A stretch of DNA of 64,000 nt from Pseudomonas sp. TH31. GTDB taxonomy: Bacteria > Pseudomonadota > Gammaproteobacteria > Pseudomonadales > Pseudomonadaceae. Below, one piece after another: positions 52,646-62,957 of this stretch. The first letter of the stretch is position 1, and each line of letters starts with the position of its first letter. The position numbers and the translations under genes are program-made. The notes under the pieces were generated by a model. That model searched no databases, had not been told where the DNA came from, and was given only the letters and a program-made list of their open reading frames with translations. The stretch is taken from assembly GCF_016650815.1 (NCBI RefSeq), contig NZ_JAEKEZ010000038.1, positions 489,513-553,512 of the forward strand. Direction: 5' to 3'.

Positions 52646-54169
52646 ATGAGTGAGGCCATACTTCTATGGCCGGTATATCCTTGGTTTCCCCAACGTAGCG
52701 GATCTGCGATGACTCCCGTTCAACTGCCCGGCTCACCCTTATTGAGCTACGACCCACAGCCGAGTGTGCTGCTCGATAGCCAGGGTCAGCCGCTTGAATT
52801 GAATGCGGCGCTGCTGGCACTGCTGGCGCAGCATCCTCACAGCTACGTACCGGGGTTTTTACCGAAGAATCATCGCGACCTGGTGCGCGCCTGCCTGGAT
52901 CAACAACGTGCCATCGAAGGGGTCGAGGCCGAGTTCCAGGCACAGATTCTGATCTGGACGTTTATTCCCGATCCGCAGCACAACCGCGTGCTCGCCCGTT
53001 GTTGCGTGGCCACGACCCGAGTGCTGGCCGAACGCGAGGCAGCCACGGCGCGGCGGCTGTATCGGTTGATCATCGAGAACACCACCGACCTGATTTCCCG
53101 GCATACACCGGACGGGCGCTTTCTCGATGCGTCGCCGGCCTCCTGGACCTTGCTCGGTTATTGGCCTGAAGCGCTGCGCGGGCAAATGGCTCAGGGACTT
53201 TTCCATGGCCAAGACCTGGCCAACCTCGTGCAAACCGCGCGCGATGCCCTGGAGCAGGACGGTTATCACACGATGACGTATCGCATCCGCCATCGCGACG
53301 GGCATTACCTGTGGTTCGAAACCGCCAGCCGGGCGATTCGTGAAACCTACACCGGGGCGGTGGTGGAAGTGGTCTGCGTGTCCCGGGACATTACTGCTCG
53401 CGTGCAGGCCGAAGAAAACCGGCGGCGTCTGGAGGACGAACTGGCGCACACCGCACGACTGGTGACGCTAGGGGAACTGGCGTCGGGTATCGCCCATGAA
53501 ATCAACCAGCCACTGGCAGCTGTGGTCAATTATGCCAACGCCAGCCAACGCTACATGCAGGCGCTGGACACTAATCCGCAGGCCGCCGAACGGGTGGCCC
53601 AAGGCCTGGAACGCATCACCCTGCACGCCACTCACGCCTCGGAAGTCATCCGCCGTTTGCGCGGTTTTCTGCGCAAGGGGCAGCGGCGCATGCAGGCCTT
53701 GAATGTCGCCGATGTCGCCCGTGAAGCGCTGCGCTTTTGTGCCTGGGAAGCGGCCAATTGCCAAGTGACAATCGAGGATCGACTGCCGGATAATCTGCCG
53801 CCCGTTTATGCCGACCGGGTACTGCTGGAGCAAGTACTGCTCAATCTGTTGCGCAATGCCATCGATGCCAACCGCGAACAACATCCGGGCCGGCCGTCGC
53901 TGATCGTGATGGCTGCAGGGCAGGGCAGTGGTGCAACCGTTGAAATCAGCGTGCATGACCAGGGTCCGGGCGTCAGTGAACCGGAACTTGAGCAAATATT
54001 CACTCCGTTCTACACCAGCAAAACGGATGGCCTGGGCCTTGGATTGTCCATGAGCCGCAGCATCATCGAAGGTTTTGGTGGTGAGTTGCGGGCTCGCCGG
54101 CAACCGGCTGGGTTGCTGGTGTATTGCCGCTTGCCGCTGGCCGGCCCAATAAAACAACAACAGGAATAA
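52646..54169 (+). CDS. PAS-domain sensor histidine kinase (FixL-like)
   Basis: A 507-residue cytoplasmic kinase. An N-terminal PAS-like region of about 130 residues precedes a clear PAS/PAC domain (about 140-260: LIIENTTDLISRHTPDGRFLDASPASWTLLGY...YRIRHRDGHYLWFE). HisKA has His284 in GIAHEINQPLAAV, and HATPase motifs are NLLRNAIDANRE, DQGPGV and GLGLGLSMSRS. The ATG at 52646 is only 21 bp past the palindromes; a start at 52709 (MTPVQLPGSP) would leave more room for a promoter. It is followed after 4 bp by its regulator gene. Confidence 0.9.
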   Translation: MSEAILLWPVYPWFPQRSGSAMTPVQLPGSPLLSYDPQPSVLLDSQGQPLELNAALLALLAQHPHSYVPGFLPKNHRDLVRACLDQQRAIEGVEAEFQAQILIWTFIPDPQHNRVLARCCVATTRVLAEREAATARRLYRLIIENTTDLISRHTPDGRFLDASPASWTLLGYWPEALRGQMAQGLFHGQDLANLVQTARDALEQDGYHTMTYRIRHRDGHYLWFETASRAIRETYTGAVVEVVCVSRDITARVQAEENRRRLEDELAHTARLVTLGELASGIAHEINQPLAAVVNYANASQRYMQALDTNPQAAERVAQGLERITLHATHASEVIRRLRGFLRKGQRRMQALNVADVAREALRFCAWEAANCQVTIEDRLPDNLPPVYADRVLLEQVLLNLLRNAIDANREQHPGRPSLIVMAAGQGSGATVEISVHDQGPGVSEPELEQIFTPFYTSKTDGLGLGLSMSRSIIEGFGGELRARRQPAGLLVYCRLPLAGPIKQQQE

Positions 54170-54173
54170 CGCA

Positions 54174-54809
54174 ATGGCGGGTGTGACGGAACACGTGGTG
54201 TATGTGGTCGACGATGATCAAGGCATGCTCGATTCGACGGTATGGCTGCTGGAGTCGGTAGGCCTTAAGGCCTTGCCGTTTACCAGCGGTATCGAGTTTC
54301 TCGAAGCCTGCGATGCACGGCTCAATGCCTGCGTGTTGCTGGACGTGCGCATGCCTGGCATGGGTGGTTTGAACGTCCAGGAAGCCATGCGCGAGCGCGA
54401 ACTCGACTTGCCGATCATCTTCGTCAGCGGCCACGCCGATGTGCCAATCGTGGTCCGCGCATTCAAGGCCGGAGCCCATGATTTCATCGAAAAACCCTAC
54501 AACGAACAGTTGCTGCTCGACAGCGTGCAACAGGCGCTGAGCAACGGCGCGGCCAATCGCTCAGGCAATCTGGGGCACGAACAATTGCAGGAACGCATGC
54601 TGACGCTGACCCCACGGGAGCGCGATGTATTGCTGCCGCTGGTGCAGGGTTACACCACCCGCGAAATCGCCGAGCAACTGGGCGTGAGTGCAAAAACCGT
54701 CGACCTGTATCGATCGCGGGTGATGAAACGCATGCAGGCCGATACCTTGCCGGATCTGGTGGGCATGGCGATTGCGGCGGGGCTGGTTGATCCGTTGAAG
54801 CTGCGGTAA
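54174..54809 (+). CDS. FixJ-family response regulator
   Basis: A 211-residue two-domain regulator. The receiver holds the acidic pocket VVDDDQG, the phosphorylated Asp57 in LLDVRMPGMGG, Thr/Ser in FVSGHADV and Lys in IEKPYNEQ. The LuxR-type HTH reads LTPRERDVLLPLVQGYTTREIAEQLGVSAKTVDLYRSRVMKRM. It forms a two-component pair with the kinase just upstream. Divergent acyl-CoA ligase and dehydrogenase genes are the obvious targets. Confidence 0.92.
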   Translation: MAGVTEHVVYVVDDDQGMLDSTVWLLESVGLKALPFTSGIEFLEACDARLNACVLLDVRMPGMGGLNVQEAMRERELDLPIIFVSGHADVPIVVRAFKAGAHDFIEKPYNEQLLLDSVQQALSNGAANRSGNLGHEQLQERMLTLTPRERDVLLPLVQGYTTREIAEQLGVSAKTVDLYRSRVMKRMQADTLPDLVGMAIAAGLVDPLKLR

Positions 54810-54903
54810 CCGCGATGTCTTGAAGCGTCTCCTATACTTGATCCGCGTTGACCGGTTCAGCGCAGAGAGTTTCCCCTACGAACTCACAGTAAGGAGAACG
54901 TAC

Positions 54904-55557
54904 ATGACAATCCGCATTGGCGACGAAGCGCCGGACTTTACCGTCGAAAGCACCGAAGGCACGCTGCATTTTCACGAGTGGATCGGCGACAAGTGGGCGA
55001 TTCTGTTCTCGCACCCCAAGGACTTCACCCCGGTGTGCACCACTGAACTCGGCTACATGGCAAGGCTCAAGCCAGAGTTCGATAAACGCAACACCAAGGT
55101 CGTCGGGCTCAGCGTCGACCCCGTCAGCAACCACCAAGCCTGGGCCAAGGACATCGAAGAAACCCAGGGGCATGCGGTCAACTATCCGATGATCGGCGAC
55201 GAAAACCTGGTGGTAGCCAAGCTCTACGACATGATTCATCCGAACGCCAGCGGCGGTACCCGGACTGCCGTAGACAACGCCACGGTGCGTTCCGTGTTCA
55301 TCATCGGGCCGGACAAAAAGGTCAAGGCGATGCTGATCTACCCAATGAGCGCCGGTCGCAATTTCGATGAGGTGCTGCGTCTGCTGGATGCTCTGCAATT
55401 GAACGCCAGGCACACCGTTGCCACCCCTGTGAACTGGCGTCCGGGAGAGGACGTGATCATTCCGACTTCAGTCTCTGATGAAGACGCCAGGAAGAAATAT
55501 CCGGATGGTTTCAGAACGGTGAAGCCTTATTTGCGCACGGTGGCGCAGCCGAAGTAG
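54904..55557 (+). CDS. 1-Cys peroxiredoxin (Prx6 type)
   Basis: A 217-residue thiol peroxidase that reduces H2O2 and organic hydroperoxides. The peroxidatic Cys45 stands in HPKDFTPVCTTELG and no resolving Cys is seen, which is the 1-Cys class; the C-terminal Prx6 domain (VNWRPGEDVIIPTSVSDEDARKKYP) is complete. ATG at 54904 has AAGGAG upstream, which excludes the longer frame from 54820. It is a paralogue of LsfA and not LsfA itself by its N-terminus. A small hairpin (55566-55583) follows the stop. Confidence 0.92.
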   Translation: MTIRIGDEAPDFTVESTEGTLHFHEWIGDKWAILFSHPKDFTPVCTTELGYMARLKPEFDKRNTKVVGLSVDPVSNHQAWAKDIEETQGHAVNYPMIGDENLVVAKLYDMIHPNASGGTRTAVDNATVRSVFIIGPDKKVKAMLIYPMSAGRNFDEVLRLLDALQLNARHTVATPVNWRPGEDVIIPTSVSDEDARKKYPDGFRTVKPYLRTVAQPK

Positions 55558-55565
55558 AGGCGCCA

Positions 55566-55583
55566 GGGCTGGGTGACCAGCCC
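55566..55583 (+). terminator. Short GC-rich hairpin after the peroxiredoxin gene
   Basis: GGGCTGG-GTGA-CCAGCCC forms a perfect 7-bp stem 8 bp after the stop. No T-run follows, so termination would be weak or factor dependent. Confidence 0.35.
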
Positions 55584-55590
55584 ACTTAAA

Positions 55591-56250
55591 TCAGCCGGCC
55601 GGCCCAGCCGTACAACTCATTGCCCCTGAGCCTGGTTTCTGAAAAAGGGCCTCGTTACCGTTTTGCCAGAAGCTGTAGTTCCCCTGGTAATCCTTGCCGG
55701 TGTAACGGGCCCCCGACTCACTCTGTACCTGGCTCAGGGTGATCGAAGTGTTCGCCCATTTCAGGTACACCACACCCGGTTGGGTCGTAAAGAACGTGGC
55801 GGCAATCAGCGTGCTGAACCCGGTGCAACGAAAAGCCAGAGGGCCTTCGGTGAGTCTGTCCGGGTCCTTGGTCCTGGCAATGGCCGAGCCCTGGCGCAGC
55901 TGGTGGGCGCGCTCGGCATAACTGCGGATCGCGCACGCTTTGGGCTCAGGCCCGGAGCCACACTGATTGCGGGACTCTATCCAGAACTGCTGGTCGATCG
56001 TGACTTTGTCTGGAGGCGGTACTGAGCGTTCATCCGTAAGCGACAGGTGATAAAGACGCATCAGCTCGATATCCATCTGCGTCAGTTGCGGATCGCGACA
56101 GATCAGCTTTTCAATGGATGCACGTGCGTTGGCACAGTCGAAACTGGTCTTGAGGGGGGGTGGAGGCGATGCAGCATTTGCACAGGTGCTCATCGCCGTG
56201 CAAACGCTGGTAGCGAGTAGACCGGTGAAAAGGGCCGTGACCGTTTTCAT
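55591..56250 (-). CDS. Periplasmic LprI-MliC two-domain protein (lysozyme-inhibitor-like)
   Basis: A 219-residue exported protein with a signal peptide (MKTVTALFTGLLATSVCTAMSTCANA). The first domain (about 35-130) is LprI-like: SFDCANARASIEKLICRDPQLTQMD, with paired Cys and the LICRDP motif. The second (about 140-219) resembles MliC/PliC lysozyme inhibitors: FRCTG start, SGARYTGKDY and WQNGNEALFQ, ending with a second Cys (SCTAG). MliC proteins bind c-type lysozyme through the SGxxY loop. Each domain alone is common; the pair in one chain may be a bifunctional inhibitor. Function is inferred from family. Confidence 0.75.
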   Translation of the reverse strand: MKTVTALFTGLLATSVCTAMSTCANAASPPPPLKTSFDCANARASIEKLICRDPQLTQMDIELMRLYHLSLTDERSVPPPDKVTIDQQFWIESRNQCGSGPEPKACAIRSYAERAHQLRQGSAIARTKDPDRLTEGPLAFRCTGFSTLIAATFFTTQPGVVYLKWANTSITLSQVQSESGARYTGKDYQGNYSFWQNGNEALFQKPGSGAMSCTAGPAG

Positions 56251-56581
56251 ATTGGCTTCACCCAGATCATTGACTGAATTGTGAGCACCTGCAATAAAAC
56301 GAAAATCGGTAAGTGATTGATTATTATGGATTTACTGTTATTTGTTGATGGTTGGCCGGGAAATGCCTCGAATACTTTGACATTTTTCCGGCCATTAAGA
56401 GTACTGCACAAGCCGTAGTGTTTGCTGATTGAACCGCAGCCTGGCTGCCTTAAGATGCTCGACTCAGATCCATGTCGAGCGTTCTATTTAGCATTTTCAT
56501 AGGCCCGGCGCCTTAGCGCAGATGGCGAATCCGATGTACGCACAAACGCCAATCGAGTGCACGATGAGACGCGGCAACGCT
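56251..56581. other. Intergenic stretch without gene
   Basis: No coding region, tRNA or REPIN is recognised. An inverted repeat GCTCGAC...GTCGAGC (56457-56463 and 56474-56480) could end the potE transcript, without T-run. The part next to the LprI-MliC gene is AT-rich and may hold its promoter. Confidence 0.5.
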
Positions 56582-57918
56582 TCAGGGTTTGGCGACATCC
56601 ACGACGGGTGGGGTATCGGCGGTCATGAATCGACGGCTGACGGTCCCGTACAAGGTCCATCCGAGCATGGTGACAATGCCGCCCAGCATCATGGCGTCGG
56701 CACCGGAGCTATACAGTGCGTAGTAGCTGTAAGCCGCTGCGATGTAGGCGATGCCATTGGCAAACAGGGCTTTGCGCGGCGTGATACCGGCGGCCTTCTG
56801 GATCGTCATCAGCGCTGCCATCGACATCAGGTAGGGAACCAGGTTGGTCACTACCGCCAGGTTGACGATCATGTCGAACTGTTTGCTCAAGTCCGGGCTG
56901 ATGGTCATCAGCGTCAACGCGGTCTGGCAGACCACCAGCACCAGCATGCCGGCGATGGGGGTACCGGACTTGGTCGTCCTGGCGAAGATTTTCAGGAAAT
57001 AGCCGACATCGGCCGAGCTTTTGAACACCTGGGCAATGGTGAACTGCCAGCCGAGCAGCGAACCGATACAGGCCATGATCATCAGCCCCATGACAATATT
57101 GCCTACCAGGGGCGTGAACATGGTGGCGAACGCCAGCCCGAACGGTGCGGTGGAGGCCGCAAGGTCCATGTTCGGCACAATCCCGGCGATCACGTTAGTC
57201 GATACGATATAGATGACCGCTGCACCGATGGTCCCGCCCAATACCGCGATTGGCACGTTACGCTCGGGGTTTTCCACGGCGTCAGTGTTCGCACACGCCG
57301 ATTCGAGGCCGAGAAAGGCCCACAGGGTTATCGAGATCGATGCGCCAACCGCCTGGAAAATCGGCATGTCGTGTGGGTTCCAGGCGGCGACGTACAGCGA
57401 TGAGTCGAACCAGAACCAACCCAGCACCGAAACCCCCAGTACCGGAATGATGACACCCATGATGGTGACATTGCCGATCTGACCGGTAATGTGCGGGCCG
57501 CCGAAGTTGGCGATGGTGGTCAACCACAGCAGCACTACGGTAGCCACCGCGACGCCGATGGGCGTCAACGTCACATGGAACAACTCCGTCGAATACCCTA
57601 CTGCGGTAATCGCGATGGCAACGTTGGCGATCAGCAGCGACACGCCATAGGTGTAGTTGGACATGAAGTTGCCGGAGCGACCAAAGGCGTATTCGGCGTA
57701 ACCCCCATGCCGCCGGGCTTGCGGCTGAAACGACCGCATTTGGCGAAGGCATAGGCCAAGGCCAGCGAACCGAGTGCCGTCACGATCCACGAGAAAATCG
57801 ATATCGTGCCCACTTGCGCCAGCTTCGATGGCAGTAGGACGATGCCCGACCCCAGCATGTTGATGGCCGTCAGCACCGTGAGTTGCACCACGCTCATCTT
57901 CTTCACGGTAGTTCCCAT
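56582..57918 (-). CDS. potE: Putrescine-ornithine antiporter (frameshifted near 5' end in this sequence)
   Basis: A 12-TM APC-family transporter that exchanges putrescine for ornithine or takes up putrescine with protons. The match to E. coli PotE is close over its whole length (SVVQLTVLTAINMLGSGI, GGYAEYAFG, ANVAIAI, LWAFLGLESACANTDAVENPERN, GSLLGWQFTIAQVFKSS). The first about 70 codons are in another frame. The break is the run of five C at 57702-57706, where a sixth restores GGMGGYAEY. Full length after repair is about 445 residues. It is 90 bp after the ornithine decarboxylase gene, the speF-potE arrangement. Confidence 0.9.
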
Positions 57919-58008
57919 ATTTGAACTCCAAAAACGCCCCTTCGCGAGGCGCTGCATTGCGGATAGACGAATACCGGGATGATTTTCCAGTGTCCTTTCA
58001 GGAACGTT

Positions 58009-60206
58009 TTACTGCTTGATGACGTATCCATAAGCCCGAATGCGACCATCCTCTTCGGTCTTGAGGTAGACACCCTGCAATTCGGGATTGAAGCCAGGCA
58101 AGCGATTGATTGCATCCTGCAGAGCCAGGAAATAGCTCAGCACCGCACCCGACCACACTTCACCGGGGACCACACACAGCACCCCCGGCGGATAAGGTAG
58201 AGCACCCTCGGCGGCGATTCGCCCCTGGGCGTCCTCGAGCGCGATCAGTTCCACTTTGCCGCGCACGAACTCAAGATTCGCCTCGCGGGGGTCCATTACC
58301 ACGGTGGGCATGTGAGCTTTGCGGAACATGTCCTTTTGCAATTGTTTGACGTTATGTCCAGCGTAGAGCTGGTGCATTTCCAGGCATAACTGGCGGATGC
58401 TGTAGTCCTTGTAGCGGGCTTCGTGGGCGCGATAGACACTCGGCAATACCTCGGCCAGTGGCGCGTCGTCGTGGATAAAACGCTCGAAGCGCGCGATCTG
58501 CGCGACCAGGTGCTGCATCTTGGCCTGGCTTTCGGCTGGCGTGAGCAAGAACAGAATGGAGTTCAGGTCGCTTTTTTCCGGGACCATGCCGTACTGGCGC
58601 AGGAACGTGGCGAGGACCCCGGCATGGATGCCGAACTCCGTGTATTCGCCCGTCGTCGCATCAATGCCCGGGGTGGTGAACAGCAATTTGCACGGATCGA
58701 TGAAGTATTGATTCTCGGTATAGCCGTCGAAGGCGTGCCAGCGCTCCTCGGGATGAAACATGAAAAACCGCCGGTTAGTGGCGATTTCATCGGTTGGATA
58801 ATCCTGCCAGTAACGGCCATCAATGGTCGGCGGCACGAACGGCCGGATCAAGGTGCAGTTATCCATCACCAATTTTCGGGCCTCAATGCCGGCGCGAACG
58901 CATTCGTCCCACAGCCGGTGACCACTGCGACCGCTGTGCATCCGCGCATTGACATCGAGTGAGGCAAACAACGGGTAAAACGGGCTGGTGGAGGCCTGGG
59001 CCATGAACGCGTTGTTCAGCCGATGATGATTGCAGTAGCGCTCCTGGCCTTTGATGTGGCGATCCTTTTTGTGGATCTGCGACGCCTGGGAGAAGCCCGC
59101 CTGCTGCTTGTGAATCGACTGTGTGACGAAGATGCCGGGATCGTCCGGCCCCAGTTCGAGCAGCATCGGCGAGCAGTCCTTCATCATTGGAATGAACTGC
59201 TCATAGCCGACCCACGCCGAGTCGAAGAGGATGTAGTCGCACAGATGGCCGATGCTATCGACCACCTGCCGGGCGTTGTAGATGGTGCCGTCGTAGGTGC
59301 CCAACTGAATGACGGCCAGCCGGAATGGCCGGGGATCGTCTGCCTTGCCTGGCGCAACCCGGCGCAACTCGTCGCGCAGGTAGGTTTCGTCAAAACAGTG
59401 CGCATCGATACCGCCGATGAAACCGTAGGGGTTTCGTGCAGTTTCCAGGTACAGCGGTGTAGCGCCGGCTTGAAACAAGGCGCCCTGATGGATTGATTTG
59501 TGATTGTTGCGATCGAACAGCACGACATCACCCGGGTCAGCAAGGCGTTGGTCACGACCTTGTTCGACGCCGAGGTGCCATTGAGGACGAAATAGGTCTT
59601 GTCCGCGTTGTAGACTTTCGCGGCGCGCTTTTGCGCTTCCAGCGGCGCCCCTTCGTGGATCAACAGATCGCCCATTTCCACGTCGGCATTACAGCGGTCG
59701 GCACGAAACAGCGTCTCGCCAAAGAAGTCGAAAAATTGTCGACCCGCCGGGTGCTTGCGAAAGAACTGCCCGCCCTGATGCCCCGGACAGGCAAACGTCG
59801 AGTTGCCGCGCTCGACATAGTGTTTGAGCGCACCGAAGAAAGGCGGCAGCAATGCTTCCTCGTATTGACTGGCCGCTGTTTCCAGTTTATCGCCGTAGTA
59901 TTCGGCCTTATCGGTGCCCAAGTCGAACACTCCGCTGATTTGCAGCAGGACATGTTCAATGCTTGGCAGGTTTTCTCGAGACAGTTCGTCCTTGGCGCTA
60001 ACGGCAAAGAAGATCGGGATATCGAATCCGGATCGGCTGATGACATCGAGCACACCGTTTTGAACATCCGCTCCGGTAATCACCGCGGCGGCAACATCCG
60101 TCAAATCGGTTTGGGTAAACTCCACGACTTCGCGCGCAGTCAAAAAGCTACTGCGTGAAGCCGCGCTTGCGGCCACTTTCAGTTTATTCACCAATCTTCC
60201 CTCCAT
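58009..60206 (-). CDS. speF: Ornithine decarboxylase, inducible SpeF type (frameshifted in this sequence)
   Basis: A fold-I PLP decarboxylase of 732 residues after repair, equal to E. coli SpeF. It makes putrescine from ornithine and consumes a proton. The wing domain is followed by CPGHQGGQFFRKHPAG, GDLLIHEGAP and NGTSASNKVV. The PLP Lys is in TQSIHKQQAGFSQ, and the C-terminal YPPGVLCVVPGE is the family signature. The frames meet at about 59531-59536 (CCCGGG), where one base restores NALLTPGDVVLFDRNNHKS. It forms an operon with potE and follows the upstream basic amino acid decarboxylase gene by 17 bp. Confidence 0.9.
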
Positions 60207-60223
60207 TGAAAGTCCCGAGCGCC

Positions 60224-62550
60224 CTATGACGCTGCCTGTGTGCCGGATGTAATGCAGCGGACCCGATAACGCCCTTCATCCACTTCGACGCCATGGGTGT
60301 CATGGGTGAAGCCTGGGAAGCGTCGGTCATAATCTTCCAGCGCCTTGAGGTAGCCGAGTAACGGACCATCGGCTGCGCCGGCATTCTCGCCCGGCATCAA
60401 CAACGGAATACCCGGTGGATAAGGGACAACGCCAGTGGCTACGGTACGACCGGCCAACTGGTCGAGGGGGACGCTCTCGACATTTCCGCGTACCAGTTGT
60501 TCATAGGCCATGACCGGGCTCAGATCAGGCACCGGCAAGGTTGAAAAGGCCCGAGACATGGTTTCAGTGGTCCGCAACTCGGTCATCGCCACAAACATGG
60601 ATTCACAGAGGTCGCGCAACCCCATGCCCCGGTAACGTTGCGGGTGAGCGGCCAATAACCCCGGCAGCACTTGATCCAGGGGCGCGTTGACGTCGTAATG
60701 GCGTTTGAAATCGAGCAATGCATTGACCAGTGTGCCCCACTTGCCCTTGGTTACGCCGATGGAGAACAGCACCAGAATGGTGAAGTCGGTGGTTTTTTCG
60801 ACCACGATGCCTTGGCGGTCCAGGTAGGCCGTGACCACTTGGGCAGGTATACCCAGCTCGCTCATGGCGCCGCCAGGCAGAATGCCCGGCGTAGTTATCG
60901 AGACCTTGATCGGGTCGAGCAGGCAATAGCCATCCTCGATATCGCCAAAGCCATGCCAGGCGGCATTCGGCTTGAGGACCCAGCAGGCCGGGTCGCTCGC
61001 CAGCAACGCCTCGTCGGCGAGATGAAAGGGTATGGCCTGGCCTGTCTCGGGAAGGGTCACCGTGTCCGGTTGCCAGACATTAAAAAACCACTGGTCGCGG
61101 TCTTGAAACTCGCCGTTGAGCCGCGCGAGCATGCGCCGAAAGGCAATCGCCTCGCGAATGGCATCGCCGGTCAGGGCCTTGCCGCCGGGCCGTCCATCAT
61201 CGCAGCGCTGACATCGTTGGAGGCAATGATGGCGTAATTCGGCGAAGTCGAAGCATGCATCATGAACGACTCGTTGAATCGTGCATGATCGATGGGGCGC
61301 CGGCCGTCGCGGATATGGATCATCGAGGCCTGGGACAACGCCGCAAGCAATTTGTGAGTGGACTGGGTGGCAAACACCGTCGGCCGGTTTGGCCCGTGAT
61401 CGGCCGGCTCGCCATGCATGGCAAAACGTTCACGATAAATCGGGTTGAAGCGTGCATAGCCGAACCAGGCTTCGTCGAAATGCAGTCGGTCGACGCTTGC
61501 GCCCAGTAGCTCCTCGACTCGCGACACGTTGTAGCAGAGGCCGTCATAGGTAGAGTTGGTGACGATCGCGTGCATCGGCGTCGGGTCTATTCCTTCACTG
61601 ACCAGCGGGTTGTTGACGATGCTCTCGCGGATCGCCTCGACGGTCAGGTGCTGCGGGGGTATTGGCCCGATCAGGCCGTAATGGTTACGCAACGGCAGCA
61701 GATAAGTCGGGATCGCCCCAGACATCGTCATGGCGTGCTCGACCGACTTATGGCAGTTGCGGTCACACAGGGTGACCTGGCCGCGAGTCACGCTGGCCAT
61801 CAGGATTACCCGGTTGGAGGTCGAAGAACCGTTGGTGACATGGTAGGTGCGATGGGCGCCGAAGACCCTGGCCGCATACACTTCGCTGGCGCCGATGGGG
61901 CCGGAGTGGTCGAGCAACGAACCGAGTTCACCGACGGAAATAGACAAGTCGGAGCGGAACAGGTTTTCACCAAAAAAATCGAAGAACGCGCGTCCCACGG
62001 TCGACTTCAAAAAGGCCGTGCCACCGGTGTGTCCCGGGGTGTGCCAGGAGTATTCATAGACTTGGGAAAAGCGCACCAAAGCGCCGAACATTGGCGGCAA
62101 TACCTCGTCTCGATAGCGCTGGATGGCAGCGATGATTCGTCCACCGATAAAGACGCTGGTGTCTTCCAGCAACCAGATGAAATCATCCGATTTCTGCATG
62201 GCATCCAGCGCAATCGTGGCTGCACTGCTGCGGTCGGCCAGGAGAAAAATCGGCACCGCTTCACTGCGTTCGCGCACGGCATCCAGCACGCTCATTGCTA
62301 TCTCGTGGCTGTCGTCCAGATTCAGGTCCCAATCGAGCAGCACACACTGCACCATCGGGTCGGAGTGGATGATGGCAATTGCATCCAGTGCCGATTGCGC
62401 CAATATGACTTCTACCTGACGCCCTTCCAATACCTCGGCCAGCTCTCTTACCGCGCGGCCCGCAGCGGTTTTGGCCGACAGTTCTTCATGGATCAGCAGG
62501 GCTTTCATGCCAAGACGTCGTTGCGGCTTGTAAGTCATCGTAACGTCCAT
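60224..62550 (-). CDS. Basic amino acid (arginine/lysine type) decarboxylase, frameshifted in this sequence
   Basis: A fold-I PLP decarboxylase of about 775 residues after repair. The N-terminal receiver-like wing (VILAQSALDAIAIIHSDP...LLDWDLNLDD) and the core (YSWHTPGHTGGTAFLKS, GSLLDHSGPIG, FDEAWFGYARFNPIY, PLP Lys in ATQSTHKLLAALSQAS) place it with AdiA and LdcA. Similarity is shared by arginine and lysine decarboxylases, so the substrate is open. The frames meet at about 61182-61190 with one base missing in CCCGGG (restored MMDGPGGKALTGD). ATG 62550, 62538 and 62508 are possible starts; none has a clear Shine-Dalgarno. It leads the speF-potE operon. Confidence 0.85.
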
Positions 62551-62957
62551 ATTCAATAGATGAGGATTGGATTGACCTGAAAATCGAGTCCCGTGGTCAA
62601 TGGCGCGCAGGCACCGGTAAAGGTTGAGAGTGAGCTAGTTGAGAGCGGATGAGAACCGGTTGTTGCGATCCCGTCGATTAATGTTGGCGCGGCATCAGAG
62701 ATCTGAAAAAGTTCGATTGTGTAATGTCCTGCCGCCGGACTACAAAGCGAGCGCTAGCCATCATCGCTTTTGGCGTCATCCAGACTTGCTCAAGGCCGGT
62801 CCTGATTCAGTCGTTCCAGGCGGCCCCGAGTAAGTCTGGGTGGCTGACATCAGCCGATTCTGATCCTCTGTTCCGGCATTCGCCGGGAGGTTGAATGTGT
62901 CGCCTTCTTCGCGAGCAAGCCCTTTCCTGCACGGGACCGGCACCAGGCAGGTGCTTT
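62551..62957. other. Intergenic stretch with a degenerate single REP
   Basis: No gene is recognised. A decayed REP half (CTTCGCGAGCAAGCCCTTTC, about 62909-62928) lies near the 3' end of the beta-propeller gene. The part upstream of the decarboxylase must hold its promoter, but no clear -35/-10 or operator was found. Confidence 0.5.
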
